Shown here: positions 50,891-59,470 of the stretch, piece after piece
How the letters are laid out: each line of letters begins with the position of its first letter
Position numbering within the stretch: position 1 is the first letter of the stretch
Program-made: the position numbers and the translations under genes
The notes under the pieces: generated by a model
What the model was told of the DNA's origin: nothing
Databases searched by the model: none
What the model saw: only the letters and a program-made list of their open reading frames with translations
DNA from: CAYTGM01 sp964437365
Lineage (GTDB): Bacteria; Sumerlaeota; Sumerlaeia; SLMS01
Assembly: GCA_964437365.1 (NCBI GenBank)
Contig: CAYTGM010000001.1
Location: 124,001 to 188,000 of the forward strand
DNA: 64,000 bases
Direction of reading: 5' to 3'

Positions 50891-51607
50891 ATGAAAATCA
50901 TCACGACTCTTCCAACTTATAATGAAGCTGACAATATTCTCCCGCTCATCAAGTCCCTGCTCAAGACGTCTCGCTATATGGAAGTTCTCGTTATTGACGA
51001 TGATTCTCCCGATGGAACCTGGAAACTTGTCGAAGAATTGAGCCAAACCAATTCGCGTGTCCATTTACTACATCGAACTCACGACCGAGGTCGCGGAAGC
51101 GCCGGGGTCGCTGGTTTCAAAAAGGCTCTTGAATTGGGAGCCGATCTTATTGTAGAAATGGATGCAGATTGGTCACATCACCCTCGGTTTATTCGACCCA
51201 TGCTGAAGAAAACCCGTCAAGCCGACGTGGTCATCGGAAGCAGACTCGTGACCGGAGGGGGAGAAACTGGACGTCAGGGAATTAGAACTCTGATCACCTA
51301 TCTGGCAAATATGTACATCCGTTTGATTCTGGGTCTGAAGGTGCGTGACTGCACCTCAGGTTACCGAGTCTTCAAACGTTGGGTGCTGGAAAGAATCGAT
51401 TGGGATCAGGTTCAATCCAATGGTCCGGCCATCGTTCAGGAAGTTCTCGTTGCTTCAAGAGCGCTCGACGCTCGTGTTTCAGAAGTGCCAATCCTTTTTG
51501 AGGAACGGCGCGCAGGCAGTTCTACCTTTAATTCCAAAATCCTAATCCAGGGTTTGCTGGCGCAGCTACGACTCCGCTTTCAACCCGCACCGGTGGTATC
51601 CTTATGA
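50891..51607 (+). CDS. DPM1-like polyprenol-phosphate sugar transferase (GT2)
   Basis: The protein has 238 residues and is a GT-A domain only: IITTLPTYNEADNILPLIKS, VLVIDDDSPDGTWKLVEEL (DDD metal site), DLIVEMDADWSHHPRFIRPM and VRDCTSGYRVFKRWVLERID. This is the polyprenol monophosphomannose synthase (dolichyl-phosphate mannosyltransferase) type, without the C-terminal membrane segments of larger members. It puts a sugar from NDP- or GDP-sugar on polyprenyl phosphate, the donor used by GT39-type enzymes such as the one at 236-1699. It overlaps rsmG by 4 bp. The sugar is not known. Confidence 0.85.
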   Translation: MKIITTLPTYNEADNILPLIKSLLKTSRYMEVLVIDDDSPDGTWKLVEELSQTNSRVHLLHRTHDRGRGSAGVAGFKKALELGADLIVEMDADWSHHPRFIRPMLKKTRQADVVIGSRLVTGGGETGRQGIRTLITYLANMYIRLILGLKVRDCTSGYRVFKRWVLERIDWDQVQSNGPAIVQEVLVASRALDARVSEVPILFEERRAGSSTFNSKILIQGLLAQLRLRFQPAPVVSL

Positions 51608-52350
51608 TCACACAACTACAGTCATTTCTCGCAGAAATCATTGAGCCTTATGCCAATGGACGTGAGGACCAGCTCCTCGAAACTTATTCCAAGTTTGTCG
51701 AACTTCTCAAACAGCGCACCCGCGAAGCTAATCTGACAGGCATTCGCGACCCCAACGACATTGCCGTTCATGTGATCGGCGATGCACTCGCACCTCTCGA
51801 AAATGCACCTGTTGATTACCTCTCCGAGCCGCCTGAAGAGCTTCTCGATGTTGGCAGCGGCGCCGGAATCCCCGGCATCGTATACGCCGTTCTCTGGCCT
51901 GATTCAAAGATTGTCCTGCTCGAGTCTCAGAAAAAACGCATCGAATTCCTTAAAGACGCCATCGATGAACTCGGGCTCGAAAATACGATGATTCTTGAAG
52001 GTCGTGCTGAATCACATGCTCACGAGCTTGAGTGGAGAGAGCGATTTGATCTTGTTACCAGCCGTGCCCTCGCACCTTTGCCTATTTCTCTCGAATTGTG
52101 CCTTCCTTTCCTCACCCTTGAGGGGTATTTTCTGACTTTCAAAGGCAGCAACCCATCTGACGAAGTGAAAGAAGCTGACTTCGCCCTGAGCAAACTTGGC
52201 GGAGGAAGTATTGATTCCAAGCCCTACAATGCAGGACCTGGCGCACCTCGCCGGCATGCTCTCTGGAGTGAAAAGACAGGTCTGACACCGGACCGCTTTC
52301 CTCGCAAAGAAGGCATTCCTGCCAAGCGTCCTCTGCGCGGCAGCCGTTAA
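51604..52350 (+). CDS. rsmG: 16S rRNA (guanine527-N7)-methyltransferase RsmG
   Basis: The protein has 248 residues with a SAM-dependent methyltransferase fold. LLDVGSGAGIPGIVYAVL is motif I, KIVLLESQKKRIEFLKDAID is motif II, RFDLVTSRALAPLPISLELC is the RsmG-type motif IV, and GYFLTFKGS follows. The N-terminal part QLLETYSKFVELLKQRTREA and NLTGIRDPNDIAVHVIGDAL also match. It methylates N7 of G527 of 16S rRNA in the decoding centre; loss gives low streptomycin resistance in known bacteria. Its ATG overlaps the stop of the glycosyltransferase gene (ATGA). It is not next to gidA/parA as in many genomes. Confidence 0.93.
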   Translation: MITQLQSFLAEIIEPYANGREDQLLETYSKFVELLKQRTREANLTGIRDPNDIAVHVIGDALAPLENAPVDYLSEPPEELLDVGSGAGIPGIVYAVLWPDSKIVLLESQKKRIEFLKDAIDELGLENTMILEGRAESHAHELEWRERFDLVTSRALAPLPISLELCLPFLTLEGYFLTFKGSNPSDEVKEADFALSKLGGGSIDSKPYNAGPGAPRRHALWSEKTGLTPDRFPRKEGIPAKRPLRGSR

Positions 52351-52377
52351 TCATTCGAGTTAACACAGAAACTTTCA

Positions 52378-52416
52378 AGAGCCCTGAAGCTGATGATGCC
52401 TCAGGGCTCTCCTTTT
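52378..52416. terminator. Terminator shared by rsmG and the convergent epimerase gene
   Basis: AGAGCCCTGA/TCAGGGCTCT is a perfect 10-bp stem with a 13-base loop followed by CCTTTT. Its 3' arm overlaps the stop codon of the leftward gene at 52401. Confidence 0.8.
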
Positions 52417-53279
52417 AGAAGTTTGAGCTTTTCCGCGAGTCCTTCTTCGAAAGTAAGGGGTTCGCGACCGATCAAAACCTCTATATCATTCTTGCTCAGA
52501 ACCCTGTCCTCGAGACTCCTGTCAACGGTTTCCAGGTAAGACCAATTATTGGTCAAGTGGGCGTGAAATGAGGCTAGTTTTTCGCAGAGGTTCCATGGGG
52601 CGTTAATAATCTTTGGTGTTGAATTTCGCCTCACTCGACAGACCTGTTCCATGACATCACGCACTTTGATCCTGTCTCCACCGCCGCAGTTCAAGATTCT
52701 GTAAGCGGGAGGGGCTGTCGCCGAATTAGCGATTGCTTCTACCAGGTCCGTAACAAAGACTGGCTGTATATAATTCTCACCACCTCCTGGGATTAAAGCC
52801 CAGCGGTGTTTACCAAACCAATCCATCATACGCTGGATGTTATTGTCTCTTTTGCCACCGTATATCATAGTTGGCCTGATGATTGTCGTCTTGATATCGC
52901 TTTCAAGAATGTGTTTTTCAGAGTCCTGGACTTCATCTACAGAAGGGTGACCGTGAAAGACGCTCAAAGCCCTGGTGCTGCTTGTTTGGATATAGTGGGC
53001 AACGTTGTTTCTTGCACATGCCTGAAGGCATCCTCTGCTCTCGCGGATATGCACAAGTGATATCAGTGTGTCGATGCCTTCTGTTGCTTCCCAGAGAGTC
53101 CATCTTTTCGCGAGGTTACCATGAATATACCTGGCTCCCGATTTACAGAGGCCTTGGACGATTGGGTCGGATTCTTCTCTACGCGAAAGGAAACTGACCT
53201 CATCATAGAGCTGACAGAGCTTCTTTGTCAGGTATACACCCGTGTGTCCCGTTGCGCCTAAGATGAGGATCCGCTTCAT
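52401..53279 (-). CDS. Atypical SDR: NAD-dependent epimerase/dehydratase-like protein
   Basis: The protein has 292 residues from ATG 53279, chosen because it overlaps the upstream GT4 stop by 4 bp (ATGA) and gives an N-terminus directly on the nucleotide-binding motif MKRILILGATGHTGVYLTKK. Other SDR marks are LISLVHIRESRGCL, HYIQTSSTRALSVF and TTIIRPTMIYGGKRDNNIQR. The catalytic Tyr of extended SDRs is not in place (the DSEKHIL site has Ser for Tyr), so it belongs to the atypical SDRs and may act on a lipid-linked sugar or only bind NAD(P). It is the last gene of a leftward operon after a glycosyltransferase, which suggests a late step in making or modifying a surface glycan. Confidence 0.8.
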   Translation of the reverse strand: MKRILILGATGHTGVYLTKKLCQLYDEVSFLSRREESDPIVQGLCKSGARYIHGNLAKRWTLWEATEGIDTLISLVHIRESRGCLQACARNNVAHYIQTSSTRALSVFHGHPSVDEVQDSEKHILESDIKTTIIRPTMIYGGKRDNNIQRMMDWFGKHRWALIPGGGENYIQPVFVTDLVEAIANSATAPPAYRILNCGGGDRIKVRDVMEQVCRVRRNSTPKIINAPWNLCEKLASFHAHLTNNWSYLETVDRSLEDRVLSKNDIEVLIGREPLTFEEGLAEKLKLLKGEP

Positions 53280-54484
53280 CGAGCAAGCATCCTGGCGATG
53301 CGTTTGTAATATAGACACTGTTTGTGAAGAATTGAATCCTCATGATGATTTTTCAAAGCATGCTTTCTTGCTTCTTGCCCCATTTTGCGAGACTCCTCCG
53401 GGTGTTCGATAAGCCACACCAAAGCTTCCTCAAGTGCAGTGCTGTCTTTTGGTGGAACAGTGAAGCCGAATCGTCCATCTTCAATTAGCTCTCGACAACC
53501 TCGTATATCCGTCGTGACACATGGGAGCTCTGTCATCATCGCTTCTATAAGACTTACCGGTAACCCTTCACGCCAACTCGGGAGGCAGAAAATGTCTGAG
53601 GCCTGCATGTAGTTTTCAGCGTTGTCGCAAAAGCCAGGCATGATGACGTCATCTTCGATTTGATGACGAGTGATCAGCTCTCGGATCTCATTCATTGCGT
53701 TGTCATGTTCGCTGACGACAATCGTTCCAGCAAGAATGAGCTTTGCCTTTCTGCCTTTCTTCGTTAGATTCGAAAACGCTTCCAGAAGTTCCAGGATCCC
53801 TTTCTCGCGAACCATTCTTCCCATGTATAGAATTACAACTTCAGAATCATTTATACCTAGAGTTTTCCGGAACTCTTGTCGCGCATTTGTCTGAGGTCTG
53901 AATCTCTTTGGGTTCGCTCCGTTTGACACCGTATAGAGGCGATTTGGATGGATGAAATCGAGCATCATAGCGGTCTTCGTATCTTCACGGCTGACACAAA
54001 GTATGAGATCCGTCAATTTTGCAAAGAAACGTTCCAGTGTGATGTGGAACGCTTTTTTGAAAAATGGCATCGAATCGTGAAAATAGAAACCATGAGCAGT
54101 ATAGATGACGAAGGGTACGCCACTTAAGCGGCCGGCAATTCTTCCAACAAACGAGGCAACAGGCGTATGAACATGAAGGATATCGGGGCGCTCTTCCCGG
54201 AGATATTTCGTAACGGCAATGATACTCTTAAAGGCTTTGAAGGGGTTGGCGCTTCTTGCAATCGAGATGGGAACCATTTGGATGCCCTGATCTTCAAGCT
54301 CTTGCCAGTGGGGCCCCAATGAACATACACAACTGACATGATGACCTTGCTGCATGAGAGCTAAGATCAAGGGCGAGATAAACTGACGAACAGTGAAGTC
54401 CACTGCGCACAGTTGCACGACTTTAAGTTTCTTGTCAGATGTCTTCACTGATCCCTGCTTCGCGTCTTTCAATTTATTGACCAT
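53276..54484 (-). CDS. GT4-family glycosyltransferase
   Basis: The protein has 402 residues of the GT-B fold. VVQLCAVDFTVRQFISPLIL and LHVHTPVASFVGRIAGRLSG mark the N-terminal acceptor domain. ILYMGRMVREKGILELLEAF and PSWREGLPVSLIEAMMTELP give the 'E....EA' donor motif (EGLPVSLIEA), and PCVTTDIRGCRELIEDGRFG completes it. Such retaining transferases add a sugar to a lipid-linked oligosaccharide at the inner membrane (PglA-, WbpX- or CapM-like). The start lies 11 bp inside the end of the upstream metallophosphoesterase and its stop overlaps the epimerase start, so the three are cotranslated. Confidence 0.85.
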   Translation of the reverse strand: MVNKLKDAKQGSVKTSDKKLKVVQLCAVDFTVRQFISPLILALMQQGHHVSCVCSLGPHWQELEDQGIQMVPISIARSANPFKAFKSIIAVTKYLREERPDILHVHTPVASFVGRIAGRLSGVPFVIYTAHGFYFHDSMPFFKKAFHITLERFFAKLTDLILCVSREDTKTAMMLDFIHPNRLYTVSNGANPKRFRPQTNARQEFRKTLGINDSEVVILYMGRMVREKGILELLEAFSNLTKKGRKAKLILAGTIVVSEHDNAMNEIRELITRHQIEDDVIMPGFCDNAENYMQASDIFCLPSWREGLPVSLIEAMMTELPCVTTDIRGCRELIEDGRFGFTVPPKDSTALEEALVWLIEHPEESRKMGQEARKHALKNHHEDSILHKQCLYYKRIARMLAR

Positions 54485-55412
54485 GCAAGAGAATCAGAGC
54501 GATTTCCGGTCGACAGTTCCATCGGAATCTTAAGGCGCTTGTGCCCACCCCTCTGCTGATATAGACAGGAGCGTGAGGGGTTTGAATCAAACCCTTCACG
54601 TATTGTTGGTCGCCGCTTGTGAATAACGAGAATTCTCTTCCTAAAGTTCTGATTTGCCCACCATGGGTATGCCCTGAAAGAATGATGTCCACTCGATGAT
54701 CCTTCGTAAGAAGGTTTGCAGCTTGCCCGTGATGGGCGAGCAGAATCGTCGGGTACCCTTTGGTCGTATGTTCGAGGGATTTACCGGGAAGGCACTCACC
54801 TTCCCATAAATCCCCAACCCCTGCTATATTCAAGTATCCTTCTTTCTTCTGGTTTTTCGAATAGTGATAACGATGTCGCTGCGGGACGATTGTCCGCCCT
54901 TCGTTTTCCAGAAGGTGAAATCCATGTGATTCTGTAACTTCTCTTAGTTTTTGAAGAGGGATGCGATAGTCGTGGTTTCCTCTCACAACCCAACAACCGT
55001 CTGGTGGGTTAAGTTCTGCAAGGATCTTCATGCACTTTTCAATGCTTTGCGGGTTATGAGTAATAAAGTCACCGGTCAGGGCAACAAGGTCTGGGTCGAG
55101 TTGGATCGTTCTTTCGATAACGCGTTCTAAATAATTTTTTCCCGAGACGAAATTGTAGTGTATATCTGTCAGATGAGCAATTCGATAACCTTCCAAAGAT
55201 GAAGGCATATCTTTGATGGGTATCTCAACCTGCGTTGTCTCCAGAAGATGTGGTTCTATGAGGGCTGCATAGCCCACTCCTGCACCTATGGTCTTCAAAG
55301 CAAAATTGATACGTCGTCTAAGCAGGGGTTTGCCACCAGCGCGAAACCTCATCCGAGAAGCCAATTGTCTGGCTCCCTTTCGGATAGGGTTTTTTCGCTT
55401 CTTCCTGTTCAT
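54474..55412 (-). CDS. YkuE/YaeI-type metallophosphoesterase
   Basis: The protein has 312 residues from ATG 55412; a longer frame from 55472 would overlap the YhaM-like gene by 50 bp. A basic N-terminus and a weak hydrophobic segment (about 35-50, AGVGYAALIEPHLL) suggest membrane contact. The five metal-site blocks are all there: LTDIHYN, LTGDFITH, RGNHDY, LLAHHG and SGHTHGGQ. These form the di-metal centre of calcineurin-like phosphoesterases. YkuE/YaeI relatives are membrane-anchored and act on phospholipid or UDP-sugar-lipid phosphodiesters (LpxG-like activity is known in one branch). In this operon a role on an envelope lipid is likely. Confidence 0.85.
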   Translation of the reverse strand: MNRKKRKNPIRKGARQLASRMRFRAGGKPLLRRRINFALKTIGAGVGYAALIEPHLLETTQVEIPIKDMPSSLEGYRIAHLTDIHYNFVSGKNYLERVIERTIQLDPDLVALTGDFITHNPQSIEKCMKILAELNPPDGCWVVRGNHDYRIPLQKLREVTESHGFHLLENEGRTIVPQRHRYHYSKNQKKEGYLNIAGVGDLWEGECLPGKSLEHTTKGYPTILLAHHGQAANLLTKDHRVDIILSGHTHGGQIRTLGREFSLFTSGDQQYVKGLIQTPHAPVYISRGVGTSALRFRWNCRPEIALILLHGQ

Positions 55413-55422
55413 AACTTGTTTA

Positions 55423-56478
55423 TCAGGATCCCGGATCGTCTGTTTGAACAGGACCATTCGCTGGTGGGGCATCGCCCCCAGGTGCTGACTGTCCGTTCAT
55501 CGTATTCTCACCTGTATAGAGGTATGATTCAAACATACGACTGTAATTCGTCCAGGCTTCACCCTTCTCTGTCGCCTTGTCTACTTCCGTTACAAATGTA
55601 GACATATAGGCTTCTGCATGGTCTGCGTAATGAAGCACAAGTGCCTCGCGCGTTTTTGGTGTCACGGGCGATCCCCACTCCTGCTTGCCATGATGGCTGA
55701 GAATCAGGTGTATTATCTGGTACTGAAGATTCGCGTCAAAACCACTCTGTTTTCTAATTTGATTGATCGATGCATCAACCATGGAGGCACCCATAGGGAT
55801 ATGACCAAGCAGCCTTCCTTCTGTTGTATAGGAGATGGTACGTTTCCAATCGAGCTCGCGAATCTTCCCGATATCATGCAACAGAGTTCCTGTAATCAGT
55901 ATATCTCGATTCACAGGCTCGTAAATATTTGCTATTCCATCAGCCAGTTTCATCACATTCAGTGTATGTTCCAGGAGACCATGGACATACGCCTGATGAA
56001 TTCTAGCAGCAGCAGGCGCCTGACAATAGAGCTCACGAAGCTTTGAATTGCCAAACATGACCTGCAGCAGCTTCTGACATTCGGGGTTTTGAACCTTATC
56101 GATCCATTGATCGAGTTCTTTTTCCATCTCTCCTCTATCTTTTGGGGAGACAGGGAGAAAGAAGGACAGGTCAACGTTTTCGTCCTCGATGAGGGCAATC
56201 CTCTTTACGGTTAACTGTGGTTTTCCATTGTACTCTCCAACATCGCCAAAAACATGTACAAAATCATCCACCTTAATGACTGCATTGATCAGCTCAGCAT
56301 GATTGTCCCACATCACACAATTAATCGTTCCTGTAGAATCGGCAAGCTGCAGCATGTAGAATGGTTCGCCATTTTTCTTCAGGCGCTGGTCAACAGACTG
56401 CAGGTGGTAAATCGAGTCAACTTTATCAGATGGGTTCAGGCCTGAGACAGGCTGGTAGGGCAATGTGTTAGAGCTCAT
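55423..56478 (-). CDS. YhaM-like 3'-5' exoribonuclease (OB fold plus HD domain)
   Basis: The protein has 351 residues. An OB nucleic-acid-binding domain (about 15-105: KNGEPFYMLQLADSTGTINC, VDDFVHVFGDVGEYNGKPQL) is followed by an HD phosphohydrolase domain (about 155-300: YVHGLLEHTLNVMKLADGIA, TGTLLHDIGKIRELDW, IIHLILSHHGKQEWG). This order is that of YhaM/CBF1 of Firmicutes, a 3'-5' exonuclease on short RNA and DNA. The C-terminal ~30 residues are Gly/Pro-rich. It leads the leftward operon and lies 11 bp before the metallophosphoesterase start. The metal ligands H...HD...H appear intact. Confidence 0.85.
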   Translation of the reverse strand: MSSNTLPYQPVSGLNPSDKVDSIYHLQSVDQRLKKNGEPFYMLQLADSTGTINCVMWDNHAELINAVIKVDDFVHVFGDVGEYNGKPQLTVKRIALIEDENVDLSFFLPVSPKDRGEMEKELDQWIDKVQNPECQKLLQVMFGNSKLRELYCQAPAAARIHQAYVHGLLEHTLNVMKLADGIANIYEPVNRDILITGTLLHDIGKIRELDWKRTISYTTEGRLLGHIPMGASMVDASINQIRKQSGFDANLQYQIIHLILSHHGKQEWGSPVTPKTREALVLHYADHAEAYMSTFVTEVDKATEKGEAWTNYSRMFESYLYTGENTMNGQSAPGGDAPPANGPVQTDDPGS

Positions 56479-56500
56479 AGATCTTGACAGTAATTCTTTC

Positions 56501-56528
56501 TATTTAAGGTAGGATAGATGCAATTCAA
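56501..56528 (-). promoter_or_regulatory. Possible promoter of the YhaM-like operon
   Basis: On the minus strand TTGAAT (56528-56523) and TAAATA (56506-56501) are spaced by 16 bases, about 23 bases ahead of the YhaM ATG. The match to the sigma70 consensus is moderate. Confidence 0.3.
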
Positions 56529-56768
56529 GGGCGAGATTTTGCCGATGAGTTCAATTGGCGTCAATCGCAGCAAGGCCAGAATCAACCTCTTATCCAGATT
56601 TGAGGCATTTGACGAAACGTTAGTTTTCAGGGTTTTTATCCGCAGCGGACCTGGAAGGTCATTTCTCACTTGTTCGTGTAACTCAAGCGCGAGTAGCGTT
56701 TTGCTCAAAGGGCTGCTGATGACAAGCGCCTGAATGACTCCAACCTGCGGGAGGCAATTGACCTCACA

Positions 56769-58772
56769 GTGACATTCGTTCGTGAAAACCTGAAAGCCCT
56801 TGTCTGGGGAATTTCGATCGCACTTTCCTGGACCTGGGGGCTAGGGCTCTTCTTCTCGGTCCAGATGGCCATCCAGTTCGGTTTTCCCGGTCTGCTGGGG
56901 TTCGCTATTCCCAACGCAATAGGCCTGATGCTTTTCGGTGGTCTGACTCAACGCATTGCCATGAGACAGGGTTCCGCGAAGGCGTTTGAAGACCATTTCC
57001 TCAAGACCTCCCATAGCATGAGGTATGTGATCCTCGCCTATCAATTGACAGCCATTTCCCTCACATTCTTCGCGATTTTCAGTTACTTGTTCGATATGAT
57101 CGCGCTGAACATGGCCCTTGGTGTCTTAATCGTTCTTGGAGCAGCACTCGTTCTTGGAGAGCAATTCGGTATCGGTAAGATCAAGTGGTCGCACTTTATC
57201 ATGTTTATCGTAATTCTTCTCTGTATGCTTGGAGTTTTCTTGGGATTTTACTCTTTTCTGAACTCTGAGGGATTAAGCTGGAAAATTGCCGATGGAAAGA
57301 CATCAGCTGTCTCATTCCAATATCTCGGCTTCTGGATACCCATTCTTGCAGGGTTTCTTGTAGGTCCCTGGTTAGATGTTCAACAATGGCATCGCGCTAT
57401 ACAAATACATCGTGAGACAACAAGTATTCGTCGTTCGTATATTTTCGGCGGACTCATCTTCCTTGGGATACTTCTTTTCCATGGTACTGTGGCGCTCTCT
57501 GTCTATGCAGTTGGTGGTGATGAGATTATTCTGCCGTCGAAAGATGGGATTTTTCACGCAAAAAATGCAATTGTGAATTTCTTCTTCGTGGAGAATGCAT
57601 CTATCATAGGCTCGATGCTGAAAGTTTCATACGTTGGTTTTATCTTCCTTTGTATCATTTCAACATTGGACAGCGGCTATGTCTCTCTTAAGTGGTATAT
57701 GAAGAAGCTGGTTTCGAAGAGCGAGCATATCATTCTCTCTATCATCCCAGAAGACGTGATGGCTTCTCCTGTAATTCCAATGATTCTTGCTGTTCTGGTT
57801 GCTCTTGCAGCTGTTCCCCTGAATTTCGAGCTAGAGTACTTCATGTGCTTTTATGGCTCATTCTCTCTATGTTACAGCATTGTCTTTATTTTCCGAACTG
57901 CGTACAGACCAGAGTTTACGAATTTCACACAAGTGACCCTGTTCGCTGTTTCAGCCTTCTCACTCGGTCTTTTTGGTGTCGGGTATTTTGAGCAATATTG
58001 GTATTTAATGGCACTTGGAGCACTGCTCCCGATTATTTATGGTTTCGTCACCATTTCAGGACGTGTCGTTGTCGATGATATACAGCGGGCGCTACCTCGT
58101 CCAGATTCAACTGATGATATACCAACAACCAGCGTGTCCGGGATGGCTGCAGACCGCGCCATCACTGCCCTTCAGACAGCCATCAGTCGTCTCGACCCGA
58201 AGACAGGCGATCGGTTTAAAACAGCTATACAAAAGATCGAACCAACAGCTGCAGAAGCATTGGCGAATATTATCTCTGCGATTAACCCCGTCGAAGGTGA
58301 TGGAAATATTGCTGCACCTCCCATTAGCGATGAAGACGCAGCATTCAAGCATGCAAGAGGTCACGCCGAAGGTAAATGGTATGTGCACTCATTTATGATG
58401 ACTTACTCAGATACAAACTCTGTCGGGAACGTCTACTTTGGAAACTATGTTCTGTTCGTAGGCAAAGTGCGTGAAATGTTCTTTGAGCACTGCATGCCTG
58501 ACTTCGACCTCAACGACACGCCCTTTTACATTTTGACCAGACAGATTGAGCATAAGTTCCAGATGGAAGCTCGTGAGTTTGATATCATCACCGTGCGTAT
58601 CCGTGTCGCCGGCTTTAATCGGAAATTCGTTACCCTTGAACATGAAATTGTCAATCAAAGCAAAGAAATTTTAGGAAAAGGGAAGCAAATCCTGATGTTT
58701 GTAGACTCAAAGGATTATCATTTGGTGGACCTACCAAACGAAGTTCGCGTCGCTTTCCTGCCCTTCTGCTAA
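56769..58772 (+). CDS. Sodium:solute-symporter-like membrane protein fused to a hotdog thioesterase
   Basis: The protein has 667 residues. About 11 membrane helices fill residues 10-440. SIALSWTWGLGLFFSVQMAI and GPWLDVQQWHRAIQIHRETT recall the SSS (LeuT-fold) family, and FLCIISTLDSGYVSLKWY resembles its TM8 'STaDS' helix. A linker (about 450-525) with two helical units (AITALQTAISRLDPKTGDRF) follows. From about 526 comes a hotdog domain: FMMTYSDTNSVGNVYFGNYV, VREMFFEHCMP, EFDIITVRIRVAGFNRKFVT and LEHEIVNQSKEILGKGKQIL. This is of the 4-hydroxybenzoyl-CoA thioesterase/DynE7 type with the conserved 'D.N..GNVYF.NY' site. Hotdog enzymes hydrolyse acyl-CoA or acyl-ACP; fusion to a symporter is unusual. 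Start is GTG; the frame is open for 24 more codons upstream without another standard start. Confidence 0.75.
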   Translation: MTFVRENLKALVWGISIALSWTWGLGLFFSVQMAIQFGFPGLLGFAIPNAIGLMLFGGLTQRIAMRQGSAKAFEDHFLKTSHSMRYVILAYQLTAISLTFFAIFSYLFDMIALNMALGVLIVLGAALVLGEQFGIGKIKWSHFIMFIVILLCMLGVFLGFYSFLNSEGLSWKIADGKTSAVSFQYLGFWIPILAGFLVGPWLDVQQWHRAIQIHRETTSIRRSYIFGGLIFLGILLFHGTVALSVYAVGGDEIILPSKDGIFHAKNAIVNFFFVENASIIGSMLKVSYVGFIFLCIISTLDSGYVSLKWYMKKLVSKSEHIILSIIPEDVMASPVIPMILAVLVALAAVPLNFELEYFMCFYGSFSLCYSIVFIFRTAYRPEFTNFTQVTLFAVSAFSLGLFGVGYFEQYWYLMALGALLPIIYGFVTISGRVVVDDIQRALPRPDSTDDIPTTSVSGMAADRAITALQTAISRLDPKTGDRFKTAIQKIEPTAAEALANIISAINPVEGDGNIAAPPISDEDAAFKHARGHAEGKWYVHSFMMTYSDTNSVGNVYFGNYVLFVGKVREMFFEHCMPDFDLNDTPFYILTRQIEHKFQMEAREFDIITVRIRVAGFNRKFVTLEHEIVNQSKEILGKGKQILMFVDSKDYHLVDLPNEVRVAFLPFC

Positions 58773-58899
58773 CCCAATCGTTTGTGCCAGAGTCTTCCTG
58801 AAAGCCTCTGATTCCGGTTTTGGCTGACATTCGGAACGTTTTATGCACTAAATTCTTCTGATTCAATGAATGAACGAGCGAATCGTGTGTATCTTATAC

Positions 58900-58905
58900 A
58901 GGAGG
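58900..58905 (+). promoter_or_regulatory. Ribosome-binding site fixing the hsp20 start
   Basis: AGGAGG lies 8 bases ahead of ATG 58914, arguing for that start over the in-frame ATG at 58866. Confidence 0.8.
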
Positions 58906-58913
58906 TAACACCT

Positions 58914-59420
58914 ATGACGCATCGAAAATACAGTTGGAATAAATCAGATGACTTTCCCTGGGGAGAAGCGCGCAAAGCCGCCTCTCACCTTCAACAGGCC
59001 TTTGGTCAGGCTCTCGACGACGTTGTCAAAGAACTCGATTCTACCTTTGGCAGCTCCGAAGAAAAGTCCACCAAGGCGAGAAAAGACGCCTTTGACCCAG
59101 AGGTTGACATCCTGGAAACCTCGGAAGCGGTTATCGTTTGTGTTGATCTGCCAGGACTTCAACGGGATGAGGTCGAGCTCTCTTTCGAAGAACAGCGCCT
59201 TGAGGTCTCAGGAGAACGAACCAGGCCTGAGAAACAGGAAGGTGCAAAGACCAGGCAGGCCCATCGAGGATTCGGTGAATTCAACAAGTCGCTCAAGATT
59301 CCTGTGAAGATTGATCCCGAAAAGATCGAAGCTTCCATGAGACTTGGTGTCTTAACGGTCACTCTTCCAAAAGCTGTCCCAGACAAGCCAAGTTCCGTAA
59401 AGATCGAAGTTAAGGGATAA
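58914..59420 (+). CDS. Small heat-shock protein (Hsp20/alpha-crystallin family)
   Basis: The protein has 168 residues from ATG 58914. The N-terminal ~65 residues are variable. The alpha-crystallin domain (about 70-160) starts FDPEVDILETSEAVIVCVDL and continues PGLQRDEVELSFEEQRLEVS, GEFNKSLKIPVKIDPEKIEA and RLGVLTVTLPKAVP, the last holding the conserved 'GVL.v..PK' signature. These chaperones hold unfolding proteins in large oligomers until refolded. The C-terminal I-x-I/V-like tail is only weakly present (VKIEVKG). It is followed by a terminator. It is co-oriented with the transporter fusion but 141 bp away with its own strong RBS, so probably separately controlled. Confidence 0.92.
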   Translation: MTHRKYSWNKSDDFPWGEARKAASHLQQAFGQALDDVVKELDSTFGSSEEKSTKARKDAFDPEVDILETSEAVIVCVDLPGLQRDEVELSFEEQRLEVSGERTRPEKQEGAKTRQAHRGFGEFNKSLKIPVKIDPEKIEASMRLGVLTVTLPKAVPDKPSSVKIEVKG

Positions 59421-59435
59421 ACAGAAGACAAAGCT

Positions 59436-59470
59436 GGCCTGACTGATAGACAGTCAGGCCTCATTATTTT
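59436..59470. terminator. Terminator between hsp20 and the convergent aminotransferase gene
   Basis: GGCCTGACT/AGTCAGGCC is a perfect 9-bp stem with a 7-base loop followed by TCATTATTTTAT. It lies between two converging genes and may serve both. Confidence 0.75.

Noticed and set aside
56475..56708. 77-codon minus-strand frame ending with a 4-bp overlap on the YhaM-like start
   Set aside because: The overlap is suggestive, but the sequence has no recognisable family or ribosome-binding site, and a promoter-like pair lies inside it.
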